NCBI RefSeq assembly: GCF_900005765.1
Contig: NC_041687.1
Span: 1,302,001-1,366,000, forward strand
Direction: 5' to 3'
DNA: 64,000 bases
Origin: Plasmodium relictum
Taxonomy: Eukaryota > Apicomplexa > Aconoidasida > Haemosporida > Plasmodiidae
A program made the translations under genes and the position numbers. The notes under the pieces are model-generated. The model made no database searches. It was not told the DNA's origin and saw nothing but the letters and a program-made list of their open reading frames with translations. Shown in pieces: positions 51,137 to 62,201 of this stretch (its first letter is position 1; each line of letters opens with the position of its first letter).

Positions 51137-52618
51137 TTAAGCGGGATTCATTTTTTGTTTTCTTTCATCTAATATATGTAATAACTGTTTTACTTTGTTC
51201 AATTTTTCTGCAATTTTACCTGTTTGCATCCCTGCCTTCTTTTCGTAATTTTGAATATATATCCAATCATCAAAATTGACAAAATGAATTTTCTTTTTAT
51301 TTAATAAATCACATATATCATTATCAAAAAATGTTGTAGTATTTTGAAGAAAATTAAAAATAAGGGAAATGATAGCTTTAGAATTTGGAATTTGGCTAGC
51401 TATATTACCTTTAGCTCCTTTATCAAACCACCCCGCTTTAAAAATTCCAAATTTATTTGTTAAAATATCTTCTTTAAATTTCTCTGTCGATTTATTATAT
51501 AAATTTTCATTGAATGCATTTTTTTTGAAACCTGTAGCAAATATAAGTAAGGGTGTTGTTAAATACTTTTTTTGAAGAGAAGGATCAGATATTTGCAAAT
51601 TTTTATTTATTTCAAATTCTAAATTTTTCATATAATTGTTGATGTAATTAATTTTTTTTATTTCATAATAGAAAATGAATTCAATAATTTTATATTTCTC
51701 ATATAAATTTTTATTTTTTTCAAGATCTTCATAATTTTTGACCATATTTAAAAAGAGTTTGTTTTGTCTTTGTTTTATACTGGAATTTTCATCATAGTTT
51801 TTTAAATGAAAACATAAATCATAGTTATTTTTATTTAATATAACTTTTATGTTACTTAGATTTAATAATTCTCTTAATTCTGCAGTTGTAAATGAAGATT
51901 GCCAAAATCCTCTTCTTCCAATAATATAAATATGTTTAAAATTATGCCTTTTTGCTGCATTTAAAAAATTACTGTTAATATCTGTTTTTTTCAACTCATC
52001 ATGAGACTTAGTCAAAATTCGAGCTATATCTAATGAAACATTTCCATTCCCTATGATAACAGAATTAGAAAAATTATCATAAGAATTTAAATAGTTATCT
52101 ATATTTTTACACCTTAATTCTTCATAATAATTATTATAAAAATAAATGAGATCTCTTGCATGAAAAATCCCATTTCTTTTTTCACTTTCTAAATTGGGTA
52201 AAGAAATATCAGAAGCACCACAACAAAAAATGCAAGCGTTATAATAACTTCTTAAATCTTCTATTTTTAAATCTACACCAATATTTACGTTTCCAAAAAA
52301 TCTGTAATTTTTATTTAAAAAAACTGGATCAAAAGTTTTATAAGTATTCTTTACTTGCATATGATCAGGAGCTACACCATATCTTATAAGCCCAAATGGA
52401 TTTGGTAATTTATCGAAAATGTCAACTTTTATATTATCATTTTTTAAAAAATATTTACAACAATATAAAGCTGCTGGCCCTGCCCCTACAATTCCTATTT
52501 TAAAATACTTTTTTTCATTAGAAAAGAAATTTTTTTTAATAAAAAAAATTTGTTTTGTTCCACTTTTAAGTTTTATGCTCTTATTTCTTGTACTAGATAA
52601 GATGCAATATAAATTCAT
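51137..52618 (-). CDS. FDXR: Mitochondrial adrenodoxin-type ferredoxin-NADP+ reductase
   Basis: A single-exon frame; I place the start at the ATG at 52618, giving 493 residues, because the short upstream extension has no ATG. The enzyme moves electrons from NADPH through FAD to mitochondrial ferredoxin, which feeds Fe-S cluster assembly and related pathways. Seen: a basic N-terminus lacking acidic residues for about 33 residues (likely mitochondrial presequence), the FAD-binding GIVGAGPAALYCCKYFL at about 42-58, FDKLPNPFGLIRYGVAPDH, FCCGASD, the NADPH-binding GNGNVSLDIARIL, GRRGFWQSSFTTAELREL, FATGFKK and the closing AGWFDKGAKGNIASQIPNSK typical of adrenodoxin reductase rather than of the plastid-type reductase. 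Length matches the family. The low-complexity region around residues 285-340 is a modest insertion. Nothing suggests it is broken. Confidence 0.93.
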   Translation of the reverse strand: MNLYCILSSTRNKSIKLKSGTKQIFFIKKNFFSNEKKYFKIGIVGAGPAALYCCKYFLKNDNIKVDIFDKLPNPFGLIRYGVAPDHMQVKNTYKTFDPVFLNKNYRFFGNVNIGVDLKIEDLRSYYNACIFCCGASDISLPNLESEKRNGIFHARDLIYFYNNYYEELRCKNIDNYLNSYDNFSNSVIIGNGNVSLDIARILTKSHDELKKTDINSNFLNAAKRHNFKHIYIIGRRGFWQSSFTTAELRELLNLSNIKVILNKNNYDLCFHLKNYDENSSIKQRQNKLFLNMVKNYEDLEKNKNLYEKYKIIEFIFYYEIKKINYINNYMKNLEFEINKNLQISDPSLQKKYLTTPLLIFATGFKKNAFNENLYNKSTEKFKEDILTNKFGIFKAGWFDKGAKGNIASQIPNSKAIISLIFNFLQNTTTFFDNDICDLLNKKKIHFVNFDDWIYIQNYEKKAGMQTGKIAEKLNKVKQLLHILDERKQKMNPA

Positions 52619-53400
52619 TATTTGCAAAATAGAGAACTCTCGATATTTTTTTTATCTTTTATTATTTTTTTATATAAATTATTCATTTAATTAGGGAGCT
52701 ATATTAAAAAAAAAAAAATAAATAAAAATCATGCATACAATAAATTTAATAAAAATTTCATTCAAAAAAAATTTTTTTTTCGAAAAGAATTTATGGATTT
52801 TCTAATTGGAAATGAATAATTTAATGAATTAGAAAAGTATAACACTGATCAATTATTAGGTACATACATTCATTTATTAGTATATTATTTTATTATTTTA
52901 TACTATTTTATATTAAATTATTTTATCTTAAATAGGATAATTTAAAAATTATTGTATTGTTTTAAAAAAAAAAATATACATATATATATGAAAATGTAGG
53001 AATGTAAATTAATTTAAAATTTAAAAAAAAACTAAAAAAATTGCATATATTAATGATTTTGTCATTAAAAAAAAAGATAAATAAAAAACAAATTAAAATA
53101 TACACATATGTGTATATAAACATTTAAACATTTTCATTTTAGATAAAATTTAAAACAGAAAAAACTTTTGTATATATATAAATGAATTAGAAAATTTTTA
53201 AGTAGACATATTAGTTCTGCTATACAAAGATATATTAATGGGTTTTTTTTTCTTTTTTTTTATGTTTTTAAACCTTTCTAATAATTTTGAGGTTAATATT
53301 TTTGAATAAATTTATAAGCATTTGAGTAATCATATGAATATTTTCAAATATATACAAATATTCGAAAAAAATAGGCATGCTAAAAAAAATAGAGAAACAT
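52619..53400. other. Intergenic between TRAPPC10-like and FDXR genes
   Basis: 0.8 kb between two minus-strand genes: the 3' region of the TRAPPC10-like gene and the promoter of the reductase gene. No further features are visible beyond A/T runs. Confidence 0.7.
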
Positions 53401-56400
53401 TTATATTAGTTCCCATATTTTAGGAACAAAATGAAGAGATGGGGAAATAATTAATTGAAAATTTTCACTTTTTTTTAAAATTTTCGTTATTTCAATCCAC
53501 TTATTATTTAATTTTATAAAATAATAGATAGGCGGGAAATTAATTAAACCAATCTTTAAAGGGATTATTTTTAAATTGATGGTATATGAAGAATTTTTTG
53601 AAATAAAAAGTACTTTTTTCCTAAATCCATTTATTAGCCAACTATACTCATTTTCATTATTCGTTTTTTCAGCATTATCTATGCATACATAATACTTCAT
53701 ACAAATAGTTTCATTGATATTATTTGATATTACTATTTTGATATTTAAAGGGGAATGAAGCATACCACATTTGGGTATATCATAATGAATATTAATAGGT
53801 AGTAAAAATTGAGGTATTAAAACATTAAATTTATAAATACATTCTTTTTTCTTATCTTTTAAGGTTTTCAAAATAAAATGATTTTTGTATTCATATTTTA
53901 TGCTTATATCTCCAATAATATTTTCATAATTCAAACATTTATTCGGATTATTCTTCTCATTGACAATGTTATGATATAGAACTTCAAAAAGTAAAAAAAT
54001 AGACATTCCTCCCTTTATATGAGTATTTATATTAATTTCATCATAAAAATAATTTTCTTCAAAACTTAAATTGTTATTACTAGAAGTTGAATTTTGTTTA
54101 TTTAAACAAAGTTCACCAGATTTTTTCATGTATTTTTCATTTGAATCATTTATATAAATTTCGCTTGTTTTATATTCATCATTTTCACTAGAGTCATTTA
54201 AATCAAAAGCATCATTTTTATTCATGACACATCCCATTTTTTTTTCTCTAATGCTTTCATTATTTAAAAAAAAAATTTTCACATTTTTTATTTGTGTAAT
54301 GGATTTTTTTAAAATTGATATACTAAAGTTTTTTAAATATATGGAATAATTATCATTATGTAATTTCATTATTAATTCATACAACATGGTATTTTTTGAT
54401 CTGTATGTATTTATTTTTTCCTTAAAAATATTTACAAGTTCAAATGTTTTTTCTATAATTACTTGACTATTTAAGCATGATCTTGAGGAAATATCTTCTG
54501 TATTAATAAAATCAATAAATTTTATTTTCCCTATATAATTAACACAAGACAATTTATACATATCACTTTTTCTTTCTTTTCTTTTTTTCTCAAGTGAATT
54601 TATATTTAATACGCATCTCATTTTCAACTTATCAGTACTATTTGTATAATTATCATTATTTATGATATTATAATTATTCATATTATCATTGATATTACCC
54701 TCTTCACTGTTTATATTATTATTATAATTTTTATAATTTTCATCATTTATATTATTATTAACCTTTTTTGGTATAAAAGATATCACTGCATATGTTTCAT
54801 TTAAATTTTCATATAATTTTATCTTATTTTTATTTTCATCTTTTTTCTCTAAGCAATTTTTTTTATCAATTTCATTATCGTCTTTTGTATGTAAAAAATT
54901 TCTATCTTCACTATTAAAATAAAATCCATCTAAAACCTTAATATTATGAATCTGAGTATCTTCATTTTTTTCAATATAAAAAATAATTGAATTTCCTAAA
55001 TTTAAATTTTCACATGATTCATCAGAGATATCGTTTTTATTATTTACAACAATTTTTATATTTTTTAAATCATTATTCTCTCTTTTATTATATATTTTTG
55101 TTGTAATTAATTCACTTTCATCATCAATATTTGCATTTTCATAATTAATATTTTTATCATTATTTTTTATAATTAATTTGATATAATTTGTATTATTGTA
55201 TATTAAAGATGTGCTATTTAAATATGATGTAATTATTTTGCAGTCTAAAATTGAATCCAATGTTTTTATCTTAATATAAAGAGGAGAAATAAGTTGATTT
55301 AAAAAGAAGTTCGTATATTTTTTTGTATCAATCAATACATTGTTATTAATTATAAAATTGCTATAAGTATTTAAAAATGGAGTTAGTAAATTTCCATTAG
55401 GCAAGATACCTATCTTCTGATAAAAAGCAAAATCATTTATTATAAGAAACACATAATCAATTTTAAAATTAAAATTTTTCCACATTATTTTATTTGACTC
55501 AAGAATATTAGTTATGTTTAATTTTATTATGTTTAGGCCATTTTTAATGATATATTTGTCTTTACAAAAAGTTAAATATAAAATTTTATTATCCTTTTCA
55601 CTGCACAATTGAATAATTATTTCATCAATAAATGAGTCTTGAGTAAATGAAGAAAAAATAAATAAATCCAAGTATTCATTATATTCAACAAATAAGTTTT
55701 TAATTCTCGATCCTTTTATTATTTTTTTCTTTTTATAAATATATTCCCGTACTTTTAAATTTAGAAGTGTTTCTATATGCTGAATATTCAAATCACTACT
55801 TTTATTTGTAAATTCAGTATAATTACTTCTTTCCTTTTTACATTGATTTTCATTCAAATAATGAGAATTTTTTTCATTTTTATTAACGCAACCAAAAATC
55901 ATGCTTGATACGAAAATGTAAAAGTTGTAATTGGATTGGACACATATTTTAATATGTGATTTTGGTATATAAATATCATTATGTTTTTCATTTTTTGAAA
56001 CAGAAAAGTTAAATTTTTTTAAACTCTTTAAAAAATTATGATTTATTTCAAAAACGAAATTATCTTTACAAAATTTTTTTGTTTCGAATTTAATTAACTT
56101 ATTGATATTTATTTTAGGAAGAATATTGATTTTTTCACTTATTTCTGAATTAAAACTTTTAGTATTATTTTTCTCTTTGCTTATTACTTCTTTATTTTCT
56201 TTTTGGTGTATTTCTTTTCTATTTATAATGTGTGATTTAATTTTATTTTGTTCAATGATATTAGTTACTTGTTTTTTTACCAATTCAAAGGTTACTGAGT
56301 TCTTTTCCAACAAATTAAAAAAATAATTTTCATATTTTTTTTCTTCTTCTAGTTTTAGAATTGATTGTTCGTTGTTTATAGAAAACAAATAGTACTGATA

Positions 56401-59013
56401 ATTCTGAAAATGAGCAAAATTAATATTCACATCTTTAAGCGGTAATATTCTAATATACCTATTTGATAAAAAAAAGGAGCAACAAAAATGGTAAAACTTA
56501 TTATTTACACAATGAAATAATATGAGCTGCATACACAAAAAAGTAAGAATATCAAAATTAGATTTTTGAATAATTTTTTTTAATAATTTAAAAGACTTCT
56601 TATAAATTTTATTTTCAAATAATAAAATAGCCATAAAAAATTTGTTTATTATAGAAACGTTGTTATATTTTCTATGACACAAATTAATGATTTTATTCAT
56701 AATGTTCATCAGCAAAGAATTTTTTTTTTTTTCGTTATCTTTTGAAAAATTTTTTATGTGGTAAATTGGGAAGTTGTAATAAACATTTTTCTTTGTATTT
56801 TTAAGATCTTCTAAATCTGCTTTTTCTATTTTTTTTTCGAACCTTTTTTCCTCTAAGTAACTTGAATAGAAATTAAAAAAAAAAATTTTTTTAATATATA
56901 TTTCATCATTTGATAAATATGTGTTATAAATATTTAATATATTTTTTAAAATAACAAAAGATAATTTAAAAATATTGGAAACATTTATATAAAAATCATT
57001 ATTCAGGAAATGATTACTGCTATTTTTAGAATCAGACAATTCAGATAAGGAAGAGGAAATTTGTGATGAAGAGTCATTTATTGAATTACTTTTCTTTGTT
57101 TTTATTTTCAGATTTTTTTTGGATTTTTTTTTTTTTGTAAAATTTTTTTTATATCCTAATTTTATAATATTTTTTTGTAACGATAAATATCTACTAATAT
57201 TCGTATTTTTTTTTATATTTTTATCACATTTATTTTTTTTGTTATCTTCATGATAAAAATAACTTCTATGTTCATATAAAAATTTTATTAAATTAGCCAA
57301 ATTATAAAAATAAATTGAGAAATAACTTTCTTTATTTATGAAACAACAATTTAGTATAAATCTTATTTTATCATTTTTATTTTTAAATGTATCCACATCA
57401 TTATTTATAATTTGATTAATATCAGTATTACTATCTTTTTTTTCCTTAATAGTCTCCTTTACTGTATTTTTTTTTTTTTCTTTTGATTCTATCAGAATTG
57501 TTCTGTCAATATTTGTATTCTTCTTATTAAAAATTGTATTCAACTCATTTATAACCATCTTTTTATATTTATTTAATTTTTTATATTCTATATCGTTTTC
57601 AACCTCACCACTTCTTAAATTGTATTTTTGCTTATCGATAGTATGATATGATGCACCATTTTTAAGATTTCTTTCATTTTTTTTTTTTATTCCTTTGTTT
57701 TTATATTTTATTAATTTTTTTTTTAAATTTTTTAAGCAATTAATATCTGTGGAATTTTTGTCTAAATTATCTTCAAAACGATCAAAGTTATGCATAAATA
57801 TAAAAATTTTGTTAGTATAAAAGAACTGAGAAAATTTTAAAGCTTTGCTTGAGATATAAGAAAATTTATTTAAAAACAGTAAGATAGTAAATTTTTTAAA
57901 AAATATATATTCTAATAAATGTATAGAACAAATTTTTTTTTCTCTTATATATTTTCCTATTGTTAAATAATTTTTTTCAAATAAAATAGAAGAATGTATA
58001 ATACATTTTTTTTTTTTTATATATACATTCAAATTTTTTATAAATAATTTTGCAATGGTATTATATAAAATATAGCTTTTTTTAAACATTTTTAATTTTA
58101 AGTACAATAAGCATAAATTTTCATTCCATATAAATAGTGATAAATAATTATTATATATGTCTAGATATAATTTTTCATCATAATCAGTAATAAACTCAAG
58201 TGAATTTATATAATAGGATAAGTTGTTTTTATCCAAAAAAAATTTGATATCTAAATATTCATCACAAAATAGGAATACATTATGTTTTTTATAAAATTCT
58301 ATAAATTCATTAATTTCAGTATCTTCACTATTTACGTAAGTATCCGAAATATGAAATTTTTTTTTTTTCTTTTCTAAAAATGTTTTTTTTTTTAAATCTA
58401 CATAACTAAAAAAATTAGTTAAGCATTTATTATATCCATTTTTAATTATATTGTACTTTTTTTCTATACATATTTTTAATTGATCGGAATATCGTAGCTT
58501 AAATTGATCATACAATTCTTTTACTTTTTTATTAGAATCATAATTTTCACTTTCAAATATGGGAACACTTAAAATTTTATTGCTTTTGTAACTATTATAA
58601 CTAAAATCCGCTTTTATTTTTTCAATTATTTTTTTTATATTTTTTATTTCATTTATATTATCTACTAAGTTATAAGTGCAAACAATTAAAAATTCTTCAT
58701 TTTCATCATTCAATACTTCAGTCCACCTCTTTAATAAATTTTTTTTTTCATTTTTATACACTTCTAAATCATTTAAATATAAAAAATAAATATAAATAAG
58801 TGCTCTTTCGGATAATAAATTTTCTTCATTTTTAAAATATTCTAATATTGGACCATTATAAAATGTGTATTTCAAATTAATATTTAATGTATCTATTCTT
58901 TCATTTAATTTTACATCCGATAATTCATAAAAATCTTCTTTAAAAAAACTTTTTAATTTACCAAATATTTTTTTATCTCCATAACAAGCTATACATAATT
59001 TGTCGGCATACAT
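53401..59013 (-). CDS. TRS130: TRAPPC10/Trs130-like TRAPPII subunit
   Basis: A single-exon frame; the first ATG is at 59013 (MYADKLCIACYGDKKIF), giving 1870 residues. TRAPPC10/Trs130 is a large subunit of TRAPPII, a Rab GEF complex acting at the Golgi and in recycling traffic. The N-terminal third follows the TRAPPC10 order: ACYGDKKIFGKLKSFF, NGPILEYFKNEENLL, YFLYLNDLEVYKNEKKNLLK, RWTEVLNDENEEFLIVC, VKELYDQFKLRYSDQLKI and the NENLCLLYLKLKMFKKSYIL helical repeat. The C-terminal part is beta-rich and ends with a segment like the family's C-terminal fold (YDIPKCGMLHSPLNIKIVIS, KIIPLKIGLINFPPIYYFI). Several Lys/Asn/Glu-rich inserts of 60-150 residues lengthen it beyond the 1100-1260 residues usual elsewhere. 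It diverges from the EMC8/9 gene across 1.3 kb. The assignment is from motif order by eye; TRAPPC9 or TRAPPC11 are less likely because of the N-terminal motifs. Confidence 0.8.
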   Translation of the reverse strand: MYADKLCIACYGDKKIFGKLKSFFKEDFYELSDVKLNERIDTLNINLKYTFYNGPILEYFKNEENLLSERALIYIYFLYLNDLEVYKNEKKNLLKRWTEVLNDENEEFLIVCTYNLVDNINEIKNIKKIIEKIKADFSYNSYKSNKILSVPIFESENYDSNKKVKELYDQFKLRYSDQLKICIEKKYNIIKNGYNKCLTNFFSYVDLKKKTFLEKKKKKFHISDTYVNSEDTEINEFIEFYKKHNVFLFCDEYLDIKFFLDKNNLSYYINSLEFITDYDEKLYLDIYNNYLSLFIWNENLCLLYLKLKMFKKSYILYNTIAKLFIKNLNVYIKKKKCIIHSSILFEKNYLTIGKYIREKKICSIHLLEYIFFKKFTILLFLNKFSYISSKALKFSQFFYTNKIFIFMHNFDRFEDNLDKNSTDINCLKNLKKKLIKYKNKGIKKKNERNLKNGASYHTIDKQKYNLRSGEVENDIEYKKLNKYKKMVINELNTIFNKKNTNIDRTILIESKEKKKNTVKETIKEKKDSNTDINQIINNDVDTFKNKNDKIRFILNCCFINKESYFSIYFYNLANLIKFLYEHRSYFYHEDNKKNKCDKNIKKNTNISRYLSLQKNIIKLGYKKNFTKKKKSKKNLKIKTKKSNSINDSSSQISSSLSELSDSKNSSNHFLNNDFYINVSNIFKLSFVILKNILNIYNTYLSNDEIYIKKIFFFNFYSSYLEEKRFEKKIEKADLEDLKNTKKNVYYNFPIYHIKNFSKDNEKKKNSLLMNIMNKIINLCHRKYNNVSIINKFFMAILLFENKIYKKSFKLLKKIIQKSNFDILTFLCMQLILFHCVNNKFYHFCCSFFLSNRYIRILPLKDVNINFAHFQNYQYYLFSINNEQSILKLEEEKKYENYFFNLLEKNSVTFELVKKQVTNIIEQNKIKSHIINRKEIHQKENKEVISKEKNNTKSFNSEISEKINILPKININKLIKFETKKFCKDNFVFEINHNFLKSLKKFNFSVSKNEKHNDIYIPKSHIKICVQSNYNFYIFVSSMIFGCVNKNEKNSHYLNENQCKKERSNYTEFTNKSSDLNIQHIETLLNLKVREYIYKKKKIIKGSRIKNLFVEYNEYLDLFIFSSFTQDSFIDEIIIQLCSEKDNKILYLTFCKDKYIIKNGLNIIKLNITNILESNKIMWKNFNFKIDYVFLIINDFAFYQKIGILPNGNLLTPFLNTYSNFIINNNVLIDTKKYTNFFLNQLISPLYIKIKTLDSILDCKIITSYLNSTSLIYNNTNYIKLIIKNNDKNINYENANIDDESELITTKIYNKRENNDLKNIKIVVNNKNDISDESCENLNLGNSIIFYIEKNEDTQIHNIKVLDGFYFNSEDRNFLHTKDDNEIDKKNCLEKKDENKNKIKLYENLNETYAVISFIPKKVNNNINDENYKNYNNNINSEEGNINDNMNNYNIINNDNYTNSTDKLKMRCVLNINSLEKKRKERKSDMYKLSCVNYIGKIKFIDFINTEDISSRSCLNSQVIIEKTFELVNIFKEKINTYRSKNTMLYELIMKLHNDNYSIYLKNFSISILKKSITQIKNVKIFFLNNESIREKKMGCVMNKNDAFDLNDSSENDEYKTSEIYINDSNEKYMKKSGELCLNKQNSTSSNNNLSFEENYFYDEININTHIKGGMSIFLLFEVLYHNIVNEKNNPNKCLNYENIIGDISIKYEYKNHFILKTLKDKKKECIYKFNVLIPQFLLPINIHYDIPKCGMLHSPLNIKIVISNNINETICMKYYVCIDNAEKTNNENEYSWLINGFRKKVLFISKNSSYTINLKIIPLKIGLINFPPIYYFIKLNNKWIEITKILKKSENFQLIISPSLHFVPKIWELI

Positions 59014-60354
59014 TATTTTAATAAAAATAAAAATACAATATATATAAGTTATATATATATATAGCAATCATTTGTTTATAAATTTTATTTCTATTATCCT
59101 TATAAATAACATATTAATTATTTTCTCACCAATAATATATATAATTACTTTCGGTGATACCCAAAATTATAATTATTTATTTCTAATATTCCTATTTATA
59201 TTGTTAATATTTAATATATAAAATAACAGCAAAATGTAGTTATTTCATTTTTTAATATACATGGAAAATTAGTATTTGAAAAAATACATTTTTATATAAA
59301 CAAAAAAATTTTATTTTCCTATTTTTTAATAAATACAATAAGAAAAAAAAAATATATATATATATATATATTATATACATCAATAATAAATTTTGTAATA
59401 CACATTTAAGAATGATATATTTATAATTCATTTATCTCTACTCTTATTTGGAAAAGCAAAAATATAAGTTATATCTCGTTATATCTCTTTTAATTTATGA
59501 AAAATGAAGGTATTAAAATAAAAAAAAAATTTTGTTAATTTTTTTTCTCCACATAAATTATATTGTTTCTTTTTATTAGAATAAAATATGTATTATATAT
59601 TTTTCATTTTGTTTTTAAAATTTCTAATTTTTTTTTAAATGTTTCAATTTATAAAATTGTATTGGTAACAATATAAAGATATTTGTTTTGTATTATTTTC
59701 TTTTTCTTGAGCAAATCATAAAATAATAATTTAAAAATTTACAAAGAAGGCGTCTACAGCATATTTTATACTAATTTTGTAACTTATTGCGCACGATTAT
59801 TTTTTATAATTTTATATATTTTTTAAATTTATTTATTTTATTATTTTTGTAATTTTTTCTTTTCTTTTCTTCATAATTTATTTATTTTCTCCCTTTTTTT
59901 TTGGAAATGTATATTTGTTTGATCTCCTAATATATTCTTATTTTTTAATTATATTTTATTGTGTTATTTTTTTTTTTAATAAAATAGTCCTAAAAAAAAG
60001 TATAATTATATATTGATAAAAAAAATTATTAAATAAAATATGATAGACCCTTTTAAAGTATATATACAGGAATATAATAAAAAAATATATTTTAAAAACA
60101 ACAATTACTTTAAATAAAAGCATCAAAATTTTTTTAAGTAATAAGAATTGTTTTTTTTCGCGTATTATATATATATATTATGAATTAATATTTTATTTGG
60201 AAATAATAAGTTATTTCATAGAGTAGTAAATGTAAAGGTAATATTGTATTTATTTTTAACTTTTATTGAATATTTTTCAAAATAGCTGATTAAGAAATAT
60301 ATAGAGAAATTTTTAAGTATAAATTACATAATTATAAAATAGATTATTTAAAAG
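59014..60354. promoter_or_regulatory. Divergent promoter region (TRAPPC10-like / EMC8/9)
   Basis: 1.34 kb between two divergent start codons. It must hold both 5' UTRs and promoters. Composition is very A+T-rich with poly-T runs and short (TA)n tracts near 59350-59372 and 60167-60180. No discrete motif can be assigned. Confidence 0.5.
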
Positions 60355-61519
60355 ATGGATGATACAGAGATAACTATTGAGAATTCTGCTTATGCAAAAA
60401 TTTTTATGCATGCTTTAAAAAATTCCTATGATGATGTATGTGGAATATTAATAGGAAAATGTTTTGAAGATGAGAGAGAAAAAAAAAAATGTTTAATAAC
60501 TAATTCTATACCATTATTTCATACTCACATATTAGCTCCTTTTTTAAATTTATCATTTACACTGGTAGCAACTTTTAAAAATATTAATAAAAAAATTTAT
60601 TTAAAAAAAGAAAAAGAGAAATATACATATCACTTCATTATTGGAATGAAAAAATAAATGATATGAAGATAGAAAATGAAATTTATTAATATACATATAT
60701 ATGTTAATATTATAGAAAACTTAATAAATTAAGCTACTATAAGACATTTTAAAATATATTTTTATATTTGTCTAATTTATAATTATAGTTTGCTTTTCTG
60801 ATTATTTATACATTATTTTGATTTCTATTTTGAATATAGAAAAAAAAAAAAAAAAATACCTTCATTAATAATATATAAACTAATAAATTTTTATAACTTA
60901 GGTAGAGAATTATTACAAAAATAAAGAAGAAAAAATTATTGGTTATTATCATATAAATGCAGATGATTCAAAGAACAATGATATAAAGAATATAAAAATT
61001 TGTGAATTAATTTCAGATAAATTAATAAAAAATTATAAAAATGCTCTAATTTGTTTAGTTCAAATATCAAAGCTAAATAATAGCGATGATAATTGCTTAA
61101 ATGTAATAAAATAATCTTATATTTTGATTTGAATATGTATTAATATATGTTAATATAAATATATATATATATGTATATATTTAAACTTTCAATTTTTTAA
61201 TTTTTCATAAAATTATTAGATCTATCTGAAGAACGATACATCCGAATGGAAAAAAATTCATATAAATATTTCTAGTGAAAATAAGGAATTTTTAAAAAAA
61301 AATATTTCAAATAATGGGTTTGTAATTTAAGTTTAAAAAAAAAAAAATTACAATAAATATTAGTAAATATATTATTTATTTTTTTCATAAAAATACTTAT
61401 AATTTTTTTAATATATACTATCCTTTTTTTATAGATACTTGAATATATGTGATTTTGACGATCATTTAAATTGTATTAATTATGATTTTATGAATCCAAA
61501 TTTATTCAAAAAGGTTTAA
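60355..61519 (+). CDS. EMC8: EMC8/EMC9, ER membrane protein complex subunit
   Basis: Four exons join in frame: 60355-60564, 60902-61102, 61220-61317 and 61435-61519, giving 197 residues (human EMC8 is about 210). EMC8/9 is a cytosolic-side MPN-fold subunit of the ER membrane complex that inserts and stabilises membrane proteins. Seen: AYAKIFMHALKNSYDDVCGI near the start, SIPLFHTHILAPFLNLSFTL, then VENYYKNKEEKIIGYYHIN and NALICLVQISKLN, followed by the family's ending LNICDFDDHLNCINYDFMNP. The metalloprotease JAMM motif is absent, as in all EMC8/9 proteins. The gene is convincing because each exon junction restores a conserved family segment. Reading straight through exon 1 would give a truncated, wrong C-terminus. 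Confidence 0.92.
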
Positions 61520-62201
61520 TATATAGCAAGCCTGAAATTATGAAAATTTGAAATTGAATCTTTGTTTTATTATCAATGATAAATTAGAAATGAAATGTAT
61601 AAATATTTATATTTTTTTATAAAATTAATATGTATATATTTCTTTTCTCTTAAATTATTATATATACCATTTTTTAGAATTTTTTTTTAATGTTAATTAA
61701 AAAGTTCCATCATAAATTTTTATTTTCTAACAATAATTTACAATTTTAATTTAATTTTTTTCTTTTTTAAATGATGTAAATAATTATTAAAAAGAAAAAA
61801 AAAAGGGAGCTTAAAGATTAAATGATACAATTAAATTATGAGATATTTCTTTGCTCTTTTTTTTAAGACTAGAAAAATACGTTTTTTTTTTTTTAAGCAC
61901 CTATATGCATTTATTAGATTTAATCTATTTTTGTTTAGTCTTTTTTTTTTTCTGGGGGGAGCCTGGAATTTGAAAAAAAGATATAATAAAAAATATTAAG
62001 AATAGGTTTTTTTTTTTTTTTTTATACTATATGAAACTTATAAAAACAAATATTAATACTTAAAAATATAGAAAAAAACATATATAAATGTAAGCATATG
62101 TATTTATATATATATATATATTATATCTATAAAATTTAATGTTTTTGATTACTAAAAACAAATGTGTACCTATTTATATATTTAATATATTGTAATTTAA
62201 A
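61520..62201. other. Intergenic between EMC8/9 and carbonic anhydrase genes
   Basis: 0.7 kb on the path between two plus-strand genes. Mostly poly-A/T, but with a G-rich patch (ctggggggagcctgg) at about 61952-61966, unusual for this sequence. A (TA)n tract lies at about 62107-62121. Confidence 0.65.
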
